Below are positions 22,974-34,208 of a stretch of DNA of 64,000 bases, piece after piece. A program made the translations under genes and the position numbers. Under the pieces are notes generated by a model, which worked only from the letters and a program-made list of their open reading frames with translations, was not told where the DNA came from and made no database searches. The number at the start of each line of letters is the position of its first letter. The first letter of the stretch is position 1. The stretch comes from Molossus alvarezi (Eukaryota > Chordata > Mammalia > Chiroptera > Molossidae), in contig CM073896.1 in assembly GCA_037176705.1 (NCBI GenBank), positions 20,844,708-20,908,707 of the forward strand, in the 5' to 3' direction.

Positions 22974-24463
22974 ATGTTCTCCTGCTGCCTTCCAGTGTCC
23001 CGAGGCCGTGGCCTCAAACGAGGTGGCAGCGAGAGTCTTTTCAGGCGTGGTCGCCGCTGGGTCCACACTCAGCCCAGACGCCTGTGGCCCTTTACAAGGC
23101 GGGCCTCAGAGGTAACACAGGAGACCCAGGGTGGTTTGTTCAGACCAGATCACCACTCTGATCCCACCTGACCAGCCCTATGCCCCGCCGTGTATGTGTG
23201 TGTGTGTCTGTGTGTGTGTGTGTGTGTGTGTGTAAGGGGGTCACGTAGGGAGGGTCTGCGGAGGAGTGTGGGGTCAGAAGCCTGGTGGGCTGGTCATGCT
23301 CACTCCCCAGGTCAAGGCTGGCTGGTGGACATGGAGTGTGGGTGGTGCCCTCTGCCCGAGTTTTATCCCGAGCCCTGGAGGTGAATCTCATTCCCCTGGG
23401 TGGAGGTCTGTGCAGACACAGCTGGGCCTGATCTGGGAGCAGAAGCAGCAGAGACTAGGGCTGGGCAGGACTTGAGGTCTCCCAACCAACTTCTGGTCAC
23501 TGTCATTGCAGAGAACAACCCAGGACATGGAGAAGCAGCAGCTGATTGATACAGACCCCAGCCCCATCTCCACCATTGAGGGGCAGGTGGGCGGCACCAC
23601 TGAGGGCCAGAGCAGGCCTGAGGTGAGTGTGCCCACCTGGGGGTCTGGGGAACCAGCGCCCTTGGGCAGCTGGAAGACTGCTCTGCTGGAGCAGCCAGGG
23701 CTCCGCCAGCCTCCAACCTGGGAGCCACTGAGTCTCCAGACGCTGTTCCTAAGTTTCAACTTCGACCTGGAGCCCGGTGCTTACGTTCAACAAACCAGGG
23801 CCGGTGACTTGGAGCCCCAGGAGGCAGAGCCCAAGGGTGAGAAGGTGGGGCAGGTGGTGGTGGAATGGGTGGGAAGTTCATGGGAGCTTATGGGGGGGAA
23901 GGGGTTGGTGGCAGACACACAGGGAGCACCCACTAAGGCTGGCCAAGAGCAGAGACCGGCCTCAGACCACCCAGCTGCTGGACTGCGGGTGGGAAGGACA
24001 TCCTGTGGCGGGTCCCGAGCTGTGGCTTCTCTGGAAGGTTTTGGCTCTGTCTGCCCTTGGAGTGGGGCATGCACATGGAAATGCAGGCACCTGGGTGATC
24101 TTTTCTTCTCTCGCACTCCAGAACCAGCCCAGGGGGCAGAGTCAGCTCCTCCTTCACCCCATCTCATCCAAGCCCAGGAGCCTGACGCAGGGGCAGACCT
24201 GGGTGCCGCTCGAGACCTGGAGGGGTGTCCATCTCCAGCCGTGGTGCCTCCTCCAGCAGCCACTCCAGCCGCAGCAATGGATCCGGGCCCAGCCTGCGCA
24301 GCCTCTGCTGACCTGGCTGAGGCCCCAGCACCCCTGCCCGGAGAGCCCTCCCCGGAGCCAGCCCTGGTTCCTGACACAGAGGAGGAGCCGCCTCGCAGAG
24401 ATGGGTCAGGGCCACACCCAGAGCCCCTTGTGTCTGCTCGCCCTCTCCCACCCGAGGAATTTG
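22974..24463 (+). pseudogene. RalGDS/RGL4-like exon cluster, truncated
   Basis: RalGDS-family proteins are exchange factors for Ral GTPases. Four exons can be drawn with matching splice phases. Exon 1 is 22974-23111, starting MFSCCLPVSRGRGLKRG with a basic RRLWPFTRR stretch, and has donor GTAACA in phase 0. Exon 2 is 23512-23622, phase 0 at both ends. Exon 3 is 23740-23836, donor GTGAGA in phase 1. Exon 4 is 24122 to about 24463, with acceptor CTCCAG. Joined exons 3 and 4 read LEPQEAEPKEPAQGAE and then a Pro/Ala/Glu-rich linker. That resembles the EAEPE or EAKPD linker between the N-terminal and catalytic domains of RalGDS and RGL4. No REM core and no RasGEF catalytic domain is seen, and similarity stops after LPPEEF. 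Introns are kept, so it is not a processed copy. It may instead be an alternative or lineage-specific gene with further exons outside my recognition. Confidence 0.5.
23187..23233. repeat. (TG)n microsatellite
   Basis: TG repeats with one TCTG interruption. They lie in the first inferred intron of the RalGDS/RGL4-like remnant. Confidence 0.9.
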
Positions 24464-24654
24464 ACATTTTTCTTTTATGTCTTTTCATTGTGATGGCTCT
24501 CTTCACTCCGCTGAGGGATTCAGTTTTTCTTTCTTTAATTTCTATGATTAGGGTTTTGGGGGTGGGTGCTTGCTTCTTTCTTTCTTTTCTTACCCTCTGT
24601 TTTTCAATGGCATAATTATTTTTAAGTAAGAAATAAAAGTTACTGTCTGTATTT

Positions 24655-24905
24655 TAAAGTGTGCCATTCCTGAGCGTCACGGGCTGTGCAGGCATCACCA
24701 CCGTCTAGTCGCAGGGTGTTCCATCTCCCCAAAAGAACCCCGCACCAACAGTCCTCACCCCCCATTCCTGCCCCTGGTGACCCCCGATCTGCTTCCTGTC
24801 TCTGCACCCTTACCTGTTCTGGATGTTTCCTGGAAATGGAATATGACAATAGGTGCCCTTTTGGGTCTGCTCACATATTTTTATGTTTACACCTGAAATA
24901 GCATT
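24655..24905 (-). mobile_element. Ancient L1M-type 3'UTR fragment, antisense
   Basis: The blocks 'caccaccgtctagtc', 'catctccccaaaagaacccc', 'ctgcttcctgtctctg' and 'tggatgtttcctggaaatgg' follow the order of old mammalian L1 3'UTRs read in antisense. It is heavily diverged. Confidence 0.65.
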
Positions 24906-25917
24906 TTTGTTACTTGAAAGGGAAATCCCAGACAGATTAGAGATCAGATATAAAAAATAAATAAAAAATCCCTTTTAGTAAGTGTGCATCATTTTGGGGC
25001 AGAGACCACTGCGCAACGTGTGACCCCAGGCGACAGTTAGCTCTTCCTGTGCCCAAAACAGAATCGAGAAAGAAGGTGCAGAAGACTGCACAGACAGACC
25101 ACAAGCTGGGAAGTGTGTCTCACAGCCCAAGGCCAGAGAGAGGTGTAACATCCCTGTGGTGCAGGAAACTCTTGAGAGTCAGTGTTTTCTAAGGGGACAG
25201 GGGGCAAACACTTGCACATCCAAGGAGAGGCTGCGCACACGCCAGGACATGTCAGGGATGCCCACCTCCCCGATGGGGAAACACGCACTGTCAACACTGG
25301 GGAGAGAGCATGTCGCCCTGAGAACGGCAGCTTCTGGTCTGGTGGTGACCAGCCCTGGGGACCACACGAGGCAAAAGAGACCACAGTAGGTCCCATGGAG
25401 AGAATGGAAAGGCCCTCCTCTGAGAGAACAGTGTGCAGGCCCGTCCAGTCCCCAGGTGCACACTCACCTGGCTGTGCTCACCCTAGAAGTTTATGCCACA
25501 GGCATTCTTGCATACTACTTTAAAGTTGTATTTTCAACACAACCTATCAGAGGACTGATGAAATAGCCTGGAACTAGGAAAAAAGATAATGTCCAAGGAG
25601 AGGGGATAGTATCCACCCATCCTGGTTCACATTGAGGAGGGAAGTTGAGCAGCTGCTAAAGGGGTCTCTACGTGCCGACAGATAAAGACCTCAGGGTCCT
25701 CTCCCATGACACACATGGACCAACCACCTGCATCCAGGACTCCAGCTGTTAGAACACACACATGTGATTTCAACAGGTAGACATGCATGTGTGAAAATGA
25801 GTCTGCCTGTGACGGAGACAATCATAATGAGAGAGGCTGAGCCTGAGAGATACCCACCAGGCCACTCATGATGGCCACTTCAAGTGTGGACTTGCCAATA
25901 TTTTATCTTCTCCTTGA
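24906..25917. other. Single-copy, GC-richer sequence
   Basis: Overlapping ORFs of 77-119 codons occur on both strands at 25037-25523, as expected from low stop density in GC-rich DNA. I see no domain or splice pattern and call no gene. Confidence 0.4.
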
Positions 25918-28076
25918 GGTGATGACATCATACTCAATGGGAAAAAAACTAAAAACGTTCCCCTTGACACTGGGAACAAGACAGGGATGTCCGCTTTCAC
26001 CACTTTTATTCAACACTGTACTGGAAGTCCTAGCCACAGCAATCAGATAAGAAGGAAGAAAGAAAGAAAAAGCATCCAAATTGGAAAGAAAAAAGTAAAA
26101 CTGTCAGTTGGTTGCAGATGACTCAATACTATATATAGAGAACCTAAAGAGTCCACCAAAAAACTACTAGAACTGATAAATGAATTCAGTAAAGTAGCAG
26201 GATATAAAATGAATATCCAGAAATCAGTTAGATTTATATACACCAATAATGAACTATCAGGAAGGGGAACTAAGAAAATAATCCCACCCTGGCCAATTTG
26301 GCTCGGCTGGTAGAGTGTCTGCCTGAAGACCAAAGAGTCGCAGTTTTGATTCCAGCCAAGAGCACGTACCTCAGTTGCGGTTTGATCCCTGGTCCTGGTA
26401 GGGATTATGTGGGAGGCAAACAATTGATGTCTCTCTCAAATTGAAGGTTCTCTCTCTCTCCCTCCATCCCACTCTACCTGAAAATCAATGGAAAAATATC
26501 CTCTGGTGAATATTAAAAGAAAAGAAAAGAAAACATGACCATTTACAATGGCTTCAAAAACTATAAAGTACCTTAGAATACATTTAAGCAAGGATGTAAA
26601 AGACATGTACTCAGAAAATTACTGGACACCGAAGAAAGAAACTGAAGAAAATACAGATAAGTGGAAGCACATACTATATTCATGGATAGGAAGAAGGAAC
26701 CTCATTAAAATGTCCATACTACCCAAAGAAATCTATAGATTCAATGCAATCCTCATCAAAATACCAATGACATATTTCACAGTACTTGAAAAAATACTTG
26801 ACAAATTCATATGGAACCAAAAAAAGACTTCAAATAGTCATAGTAATCTTGAAAAAGAAGGACAAAGTAGGTGGGATCACAATACAGAATATCAGGTTAT
26901 ACCACAAAGCTACTATAATCAAAACAGCTTAGTACGGATACAACAACAAGCACATAGATTAATGGAATAGAACAGAGAGCCCAGAAATTGACCCAAAACA
27001 TTATGCTCAATTAATATTTCACAAAGGTGGCAAGAGCATACAATGGAGTAAAGACAGCCTCTTTACTGAATGGTTTTCGGAAAATTGGACAGCTGCATGC
27101 AAAAAAAGTAAAACTAGACCATCAACTTACACCATACACAAGAATAAACGCAAAATAGATAAAAGACTTAAATGTGACTTGTGAATCAATAAAAATCCTC
27201 GAAAAAAAATGTAGACAACAAAATTTCTGACATCTTACGCAGCAGAATTTTCACTAAGGCCACAGAAACGAAGGAAAAAATCAGTACATGGGACTACATC
27301 AAACTCTAAAGCTTCTGCACAGCAAATGAAAAAACCATCAAAATGGAAAGCAACCCACTGTATGGGAGAGCATAACTTCCAATGATGTATCTGATAAAGG
27401 GTTAATTTCCAAAATATATAGAGTGCCCATACAACTCAACAAAAGGAAAACAAAGAACCCAATTGAAAAACTGGACAGAGGAGCTAAATAGACACCTCTC
27501 CAAACAGGACAGACAAATGTCCAAGAGACATATAAAGAAATGCTCAACATCATTAATCATCAGAGAGATGCAAATTAAAACAACAATGAGGCATCACCTC
27601 ACACCTGTCACAATGGCCGCCATCCATCAACATAGCATCAAACAACAAGTGTTGGTGAAGGTGTGGAGAAAGGGGGACTCTAGTGAACTGCAGACTGGTG
27701 CAGCCACTATGGAAAACACTATGATGTTACCTCAAAAAATTAAAAATTGAATTGCCATTTACCCAGTGATTCCACTTCTAGGAATATACCCCGAGAAATC
27801 TAAAACACCAATCAGAAAGAATATATGTACCCCATGTTCATAGCAGCACTATTTACAATAGCTAAGATCTGGAAACAGCCCAAGTGTCCATCAGTAGACG
27901 AATGGATAAAAACACTGTGGTACATGTACACAATGGAGTACTATGCAGCTGTAAGAAAGAAAGATCTCTTATCCTTTGAGACAACATGAAGGGTCCTGGA
28001 GAGTATTATCCTAAGTGAAACAAGCCAAGCAGAGAAAGACAAGTACCATATGATCTCACTTATTTGTGGAATATAA
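25918..28076 (+). pseudogene. Partial L1 ORF2 relic
   Basis: It covers the RT palm from motif [14 protein letters not shown] through the C-terminal cysteine region, with the ancestral stop at 28074-28076. The open pieces are short (25868-26050, 26548-26970, 27463-27750) and lie in different frames. The cysteine region near 27655 has lost part of the HCWWEC block. Non-functional. Confidence 0.85.
26272..26541 (+). mobile_element. VES SINE in truncated L1
   Basis: The element is 26287-26526, with a head 'ccctggccaatttggctcgg', a B-box-like 'gttttgattccagcc', a (TC)-rich body and a tail of AAAAG repeats. Flanking copies of the target are 26272-26286 and 26527-26541, with 11 of 15 matching. It sits in L1 ORF2. 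Confidence 0.9.
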
Positions 28077-28313
28077 TGAACATAACAGTCTGAGAAATGG
28101 GGTAGTCCCAGAGATGGGGAAGTGGGATGCAGAGTGATGGTCCCCAGAAGAGGGGGTGGGGGGAGGAGATAAACTACAGAACTTATATGCATGTATGCAT
28201 AAGCAATGGACATGAACAACAAAGGTGGGGACGGGGTGGGGAGGGAGGGGGAGGAGGTTTTCAATGGGGGAAAAAGGAGAAACATCTGGAACAAAAGTAA
28301 ATAAATAACTAAA

Positions 28314-29125
28314 AAAAAAATGGAACTGCCTTTTGATCCAACTGGGAATATATCCTAAGAATCCCAAAACACTAATTTAAAAGAATATATGTATCCCCAT
28401 ATTTATAGCAGCACCATTTACAATAGCCAAGATCTGGAAACAGCCCAAATGTCCATCAGGAAATGAATAGATAAAAAGCTGTGGTACAGCCTGGCTGGTA
28501 TGGCTCACTGGTTGAACATAGACCCATGCACCAGGAGGTTGCTGGTTTGATTACCAGTCAGGGCACATGCCCAGGTTGTGAGCCTGATCCAGTGGGGGTC
28601 ATGCAGACAGTGGCCAATCATATTCTTGCTCATCGATGTTTCTAGCTCCCTCCTTCCCTTTCTCTCTCTCTAAAATCAATAAAGAAAAAGATATATATAT
28701 TTTAAAAAGCAGTGGTACATTTACATAATGGAATACTATGTAGTCATAAAAAAGAAAGAACTCTTACCTTTTGCAACAGCTGGATGGACCTGGAGATTAT
28801 TATGCTAAATGAAATAAGCCAATTAGTGAAAGATAAATGCCATGTGATCTCACTTATATGTGGACTCTAATGAACAAAATAAGCTTATGAACAAAATAGA
28901 ACCAGAGGCATGGATACATGGAACAGACTGATGATATCAGAGGGGAGGAGGAAAGGGGGACCGCATGAAAGAAGGTGATGGGTTTAGCCAAAGAACATAT
29001 ATGCATAACATAGAGACACAGACAATAGTACAGTGATGGCCAGAGGGAAGAGGGGGCACGGCTGGGGGGAGGTGTGCAAACCAGGGGGAAATGGGGACAT
29101 CTGTAATAAAGTAAAAAAAAAAATT
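28314..29125 (+). mobile_element. Older 5'-truncated L1 3' end
   Basis: The sequence starts at the ORF2 C-terminus ('ggaactgccttttgatccaa') and runs through a diverged 3'UTR ('gcataacatagagacacaga', 'ggacatctgtaataaagt') to an A-tail at about 29110-29125. It differs from the three L1 types above and resembles the antisense element at 32085 in its 3'UTR. A VES interrupts it. Confidence 0.85.
28473..28719 (+). mobile_element. VES SINE in older L1
   Basis: The element is 28489-28703, with a head 'gcctggctggtatggctcac', a B-box-like 'ggtttgattaccagtcaggg' and a body ending 'taaaatcaataaagaaaaag'. The duplications aaaaagctgtggtaca (28473-28488) and aaaaagcagtggtaca (28704-28719) differ at one base. 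Confidence 0.94.
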
Positions 29126-29685
29126 AAAAAGGGCAACTCAGAGAGGCCCATTCCCCCTCTGGATGGCAGATGACTCCCTCTAACAACACTAGGCAAGCTG
29201 ATATCAATGGAAAAGAGGATCAGTTGGGAGGCCTGGTGAAAAGAACTACCAAGGGAACACTTCCTTCTTCACAAATCCTGTGGATTTCCTTTTCTGATGC
29301 AAAACAAAGAGGTAGATGGATGAAACAGGCACGAGGTACTCAGTCACGTCAATTGCCTTGGCCCAGAGAGCCTCTGAGTCTCGATGAACCTGAGATTGCC
29401 CTCCCACAGCCAGAAAGGTAGCAGGCATGGGGTGGACCGACCGAAACATCCACACCCAGGAAGCCTCTTAGGCCCTGAGGAGTGACATCACCATCCACCA
29501 CCAAGAAATATCTGATGACAGAGCCCTAGGGATGGGTGGGAGCCTCTGAGCATCAGACATCAAGAAGAGCAAACTAACATGCCAAAGGCTCTAAAGTTAA
29601 ACTGGCATTGAAATTGCAGTGCAAAAAGTTAGTCCATAACCTGTCTGCTAAACTTAAACACTGTGACATACTCTTAAAAGAAAAG
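29126..29685. other. Single-copy sequence, nothing recognised
   Basis: No named repeat or gene is visible. An 83-codon ORF at 29170-29421 has no motif I know. Confidence 0.4.
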
Positions 29686-29689
29686 GTTT

Positions 29690-30090
29690 ACTGCATAAGG
29701 AGAAACAATGTGTTGGCTGTAGGGAAATAATTCACATGACTGTGGGTTTCTCGGCTGAAACCATGGAGGCCAGAAAGAAGTTAGAGTTTTTCATACTCTT
29801 CAGAAAAGGAACCGTCAACTCTCAACTCTATATTCACTAAAACTCATTCAAAAACAAAGAAGAAATGAAGACGTTCTCAGGCAAAGGACACTAAAAAGAG
29901 TTTGTCATTAGCAGGATGACCTTTAAAGTTCTTCTAAAGACAATTCTTCAAGCAAAAGGAGACAAGAAGGAGAGAGTATTATAGCCTTAGGAAGGAAGAA
30001 TAATTAATGGGAAGAAAAAGGAATATTTGTATGTACAAAGACCATTATTTTTCCTCATGAATTTTATAAGTTATATTTTATGATTAAAAC
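29690..30090 (+). mobile_element. Ancient L1 ORF1 3'/inter-ORF remnant
   Basis: The blocks 'tgggtttctcggctgaaacc', 'atggaggccagaaagaag', 'tcaactctatattcac' and 'gacgttctcaggcaaagg' follow the layout of the ORF1 C-terminal region of old mammalian L1s, or of the related HAL1. It is heavily decayed. Confidence 0.65.
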
Positions 30091-30301
30091 TAAAACTAGA
30101 ACACCATATGATACTCAAGACAATGCACTATTACAAGATGCCAAAGATATTCAAGACTATACCTTTTACCCATAGAGCTGTCCTTATTATTATGAGCCAG
30201 TAAATGATCAATTCCAAAATCCCATTTTTAGAGTTTGCTTATCCAGACCAGGTCTGACATTATTTGCTATAGGTCACAGTTCCCTGGGAGAGAAAAATGA
30301 A

Positions 30302-30353
30302 GATTTTTTATTATTTATTGATTTTAGAGAGAGAGGAAGCAAGAGAGCGCGCG

Positions 30354-30410
<57 letters not shown>

Positions 30411-30495
30411 CTATTGGTGCTCTAATCTTGGATCAAACCCACAACCTTGGCATATGGGAATGGGAACTAAGCTACCCTGCCAAGGCAACTGAGAT
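30302..30495 (-). mobile_element. VES SINE, antisense, with expanded (GA)n body
   Basis: The antisense tail 'ttattgattttagagagaga' is followed by an expanded GA tract (about 30330-30409) where a normal VES has a short pyrimidine-rich stretch. The head then follows in antisense, with 'ggatcaaacccacaaccttg' as the B-box side. The A box and 5' end are degraded. Confidence 0.8.
30335..30409. repeat. (GA)n microsatellite
   Basis: A long GA run with a GCGCGC interruption at its left end, inside the antisense VES. Confidence 0.92.
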
Positions 30496-31110
30496 TCAGT
30501 TTTAACCACGACCTCACCTCATCCTGTTCATGATTTCCCACCTTGAGGCATGGGGCTGAGCCCTTTCGCTACACACAGTGGCCACATTTGATATAGACTG
30601 CTCTCTGGTGGGTTTGTCTTTGGCGAGGGATGTTTCAAATGGACAGTTTCCAAATAACCCAGCTAAGTCTGTCAGAAGCAACATTTCTAGCAGCTCAGCA
30701 TCTCAGGACTGAAGGGGGAATTCCAGTGACATACTCTATCACACTTTATGTGCCACTGAACTTTTTTTTTTTTTTTTTTTTTTTTTAAGAATGGGGAAAT
30801 TGTACAAACCTAAGCAGTACAAGAGAAATACGAAGGCTATAAACCTTCCAAAAGCAATCATAATTATTCCTTACTAGTTGGAGAAATAATCGCATCATTT
30901 TTCCGGTCCATTCTACATGTAGCTGGAGGACCTGTATGTGGTAGTCTTTTCTAAGGACTGATAATAGGATGTGTAAAATATATCTATACTTAGCACAGCC
31001 ATGTAACAGGACTGGGCTCCACATATCGCTCATCATTTAGAAAGAAAATTTCTGATCTCAATCTATGTCTATGGAAGTCTTTGACATTCTGTGGTTAAAG
31101 ATCACCAGTG
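30496..31110. other. Single-copy sequence with a T-run
   Basis: A T-run at about 30762-30787 could be the remains of an A-tail, but I recognise no element attached to it. No gene is seen. Confidence 0.4.
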
Positions 31111-31364
31111 AGTCCTGGTCAGTTTTGCTCAGTGGTTAGAGCATTGGCCTATGGTCCAGAGAGACCCGGGTTCAGTTCCCACTAAGGGCATGTAACTTGG
31201 TTGCAGTTTGTCCCTGGCCCTGGTCGGGTTGTGCAGGTGGCAAACACTCGATGTGTCCCTTTCACATCGATGTCTCTCTCTCTCTCTCTCTCCCCCTCCC
31301 ACTCTATCTGAACAACAACAACAACAAAAAAAATGTCCTCAGGTGAGGATAAAAAAAAAAAAAA
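31111..31364 (+). mobile_element. VES SINE
   Basis: It has a head 'tcctggtcagttttgctcag', a B box 'gggttcagttcccac', a TC-rich body with 'cacatcgatgtctctc', an AAC stretch, and an A-tail at 31351-31367. A partial duplication around 'aaagatca' (near 31097 and 31365) is compatible with insertion. It resembles the copy in L1-B, including the 'tcctcaggtgaggat' 3' block. Confidence 0.92.
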
Positions 31365-31367
31365 AAA

Positions 31368-32080
31368 GATCAGTAAAATTCAAGAGAGACAACGAAGCAT
31401 ATCTTATTTTCAATGTTATACATTCTTGTTGTATTGTGGCTTTACATTTTATGACTAGTTATTTCTAAAATGTAAAAAAAAAAGTTCACACATTTTCTTT
31501 TGTTCACAATAACCACAAGTTCTAGGAAAGTAAATGAGCCTTTGAAGGCATTTCCCTGAAATACTTTGATGCAACATTAAGAAGAAAATGTCAGTGTATT
31601 ACATCTTAGATCCTAAAATTTGGTCTTAAATTTGGTATTTATTTATTTCCTATGTAGATGCACACAAGTGATTTCACAGAGTTCACAATTTGAAATTTTC
31701 TGATCAAAAATGTGTCTTAAAATAAGACATACTTATTTTGAATTCCATATCCAAGAGTAAAATGGATGAGTGTTTCTTTATTTTATTATTAATATACTCA
31801 ATTTAATTGAGGGTCTAACATTGTACATCTTTATTTTAAGTGTTTATTATATTTCTTATTCAATCATGTTAATCATTATGTTAGTAGAACACTGTTGGAA
31901 ATAAAATATTCTGTTTCCTTAGAGAAGTTGCTCATAGCTTTTCATTAAGTTTCAATTGTTTTATTACCTACCATCACTTTTATCACTTAATGGAATGATA
32001 TATTAAAAGCTCTTTTTGGAAAAAGGAAACAAGACTACTCAAATTATATTTGAAAATGAACTAGTTTCCATTTACTCCAG
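31368..32080. other. AT-rich single-copy sequence
   Basis: No gene or named repeat is visible. Confidence 0.4.
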
Positions 32081-33080
32081 ATTTCTTTTTATTTTTTTAA
32101 ATTATTGATAGTATTACAAATGTTCCCTATTTTCTTTCCTCTCCCCACCTCCACCAGACCCTGCTCCACCCTAGGCCTTCACCAACCTGCTGTCTGTGTC
32201 CATGGGCTAAGCCTATATGCATATTCGTTCTTTGGTTAATTTCTTCCTATCCCTCCCACATCTCTCCCCACTAAGACTCATCAATCTGTTCCATGAATCC
32301 ATGCCTCTGGACCTATTTATATAGTTTATTTTAGCTTTTTCTTGTTTCTTGAGGTAGGCCTGTAATACAATGAACTTTCCTCTCAGGACTGTTTTTACTG
32401 TGTCATAGATTTTGGGTTACTCTGTGTTCATTTGGATTTGTTTCCAGGAAGTATTTTATTTCTTTCTTGATCTCACTAGTCACCCATTAATTGTTTTATA
32501 ATATGCTATTTGGCCTCCATGTGTCTGAATCTTTTTGAGTTTTATTATTGTAGTTGATTTCTAGTGTCATGCCATTTTGATCTGAGAAGATGTTTCATAT
32601 GATTTCAATCTTAAACTTGTAAAGACTTATTTTGTGTTTATTTTTGAGAATGTTCCTCTGCACTTTGGAAGAATGTATATTCTGCAACTTTGGAATGAAA
32701 TGTTCTGTATATATCAATGAAACCCATCTGATGTCATTTAAGGTTGCTGCTTCCTTATTGATTTTTTGTCTAGAAGATCTATCCAGTGATGTCAGTGGGG
32801 TGTTAAAGGCTTCTACTATGACTATGTTGCTGTTGATCTCTGCTTTAAAGTCCTCCAGGAGTTTTTAAAACATGTTTCAGTGCTCCTATATTGGGTGCAT
32901 AAGTGTTTACTAGGATCATATCCTCTTGTTGGATTGATCTTTTTAGTATTATATAGTGACCATCTTTGTCTCTCATTATGGCCTTTGTTTTGAAGCCCAT
33001 TATGTCATATATGAGTATTGCTGCCCAGCCTTCTTTTCATTTCCATTTCCATAGAAAATGTTTTTAATCTCCTCACTTCC

Positions 33081-33226
33081 ATCGTATATTAATCTTTGTT
33101 TAGAAGTGGATCTGGTAGACAGAATAAAATATATATATAAGAATATATATATAAAATATATATATAAGAATATATATATATATTCTGTCTACCAGATCCA
33201 CTTCTAAACAAAGATCAATATACGAT
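33081..33226. repeat. 46-bp inverted repeat (hairpin) with AT-rich loop
   Basis: The left arm is 33081-33126 and the right arm is 33181-33226. They are reverse complements over 46 bases with one mismatch. The 54-bp loop (33127-33180) is TA/ATATAAGA repeats. The left arm derives from the surrounding L1 endonuclease sequence, so the right arm is an inverted copy of it. Confidence 0.95.
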
Positions 33227-33318
33227 ATTCTTATATATATAATCTTATATATATATTTTATATATATTCTTATATATATATTATATATATGTATATATAT
33301 ATATATATAAATAAATTT
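33227..33318. repeat. (TA)n-rich low-complexity block
   Basis: TATATA runs with ATTC and ATCT interruptions continue from the hairpin to 33318, where L1 sequence resumes. Confidence 0.9.
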
Positions 33319-33911
33319 TAATTCATTCAGTTACCCAGTGTCTTTTGATTTGAACACTTAACACAATTACATTTACAATTATTATTGATAGGTACTTATT
33401 TTTTGCCATTTTTATTATTTATGCCTCTGTTCCTCTCTTTCACTCCTTCTTACAGTAGTCCCTTTAGCATTTCTTACAGCACTGGTTTTGAGCTAAAAAC
33501 TCCTTTAGACTTTTCTGCCTTGGACACTCTTTATTTCACCTTGCTGGATAGAGTAGTCTTGGTTTCAGATCCTTGCTTTCATAACTGTGAATATTTCATG
33601 CCATTTTCTTCTGGCCTGTAGCGTTTCTGTCGAAAAATTAGCTGACAGCCTTCTGGGAGCTCCTTGCAGGTAATTGACTATATTTCTCTTGCTTTCTTAA
33701 AATTCTTTTTTTTTTTTTACCAATCAAAATGTTTTTAATGATAAAACTACCTTCAATTTGTACCAATTTCAAAACAGTAAGATTATGAGTTGACTAGTAA
33801 TACATTACAGATTTTAATTTGTTATCAAGGAATTGGCTGTCCACATTTATAAGAGACTATACATTTAGGTTTTTAAGAAACAATACTATTAAGCAAACAA
33901 AATTTTGTAGA

Positions 33912-34208
33912 TTACAATAAGCCCTTGATCAATATTATTTCTTTGTCCTTCACATTTGCCTTTTTAATTATGATGTGTCTTGCTGTGGGTGTCTTTGTGT
34001 GCATTTTGATTGGGACTCTCTCTGCTTCCTGAACTTGTATGACATCTTTCTTCACCACGTTAGGGAAGTTTCTTGTCAATATTTCTTCAAACAATTTTTC
34101 TATCCCTTGCTCACTTTCTTCTCCCTCTGATACCCCTATGTGACAGATATTTCTCCCTTTCATATTGTACCACAGATCCTTTAAACTGTCCTTATACTTT
34201 TTAAGCAT
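33912..34208 (-). pseudogene. L1 ORF1 relic (open middle part)
   Basis: The open stretch reads LKDLWYNMKGRNICHIGVSE then EQGIEKLFEEILTRNFPNVV and VQEAERVP, which is the L1 ORF1 RNA-recognition region. The rest of ORF1, about 34590 to 33425 in antisense, is broken by stops. Non-functional. Confidence 0.85.

Larger units (their letters stand above)
25918..28313 (+). mobile_element. 5'-truncated L1 (ORF2 RT to 3' end)
   Basis: It begins inside the ORF2 reverse transcriptase ('gacatcatactcaatggg', reading [25 protein letters not shown]) and runs to a 3'UTR and A-tail at about 28290-28313. The FADD region near 26115 is frameshifted. A VES SINE is inserted at 26287-26526. The 3'UTR ('ggggtagtcccagagatggg') is of the older host type shared with L1-B. 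I found no target duplication. Confidence 0.9.
32336..33409 (-). pseudogene. L1 ORF2 endonuclease relic
   Basis: The antisense start codon lies at 33409-33407. The EN core is legible in antisense: the GDFN-type region near 32810 and the SDH-type region near 32580. Only short open pieces remain. The AT-rich hairpin interrupts it at about 33110-33318, and the RT domain is deleted at 32336. Confidence 0.75.

Noticed and set aside
23787..24506. 239-codon minus-strand ORF
   Set aside because: It overlaps the Pro/Ala-rich exon of the RalGDS/RGL4-like remnant in antisense. The plus strand has coherent splice phases and family resemblance, and the minus strand does not.
30762..30787. T-run as the tail of an antisense retrocopy
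   Set aside because: No element or processed gene sequence is recognisable next to it.
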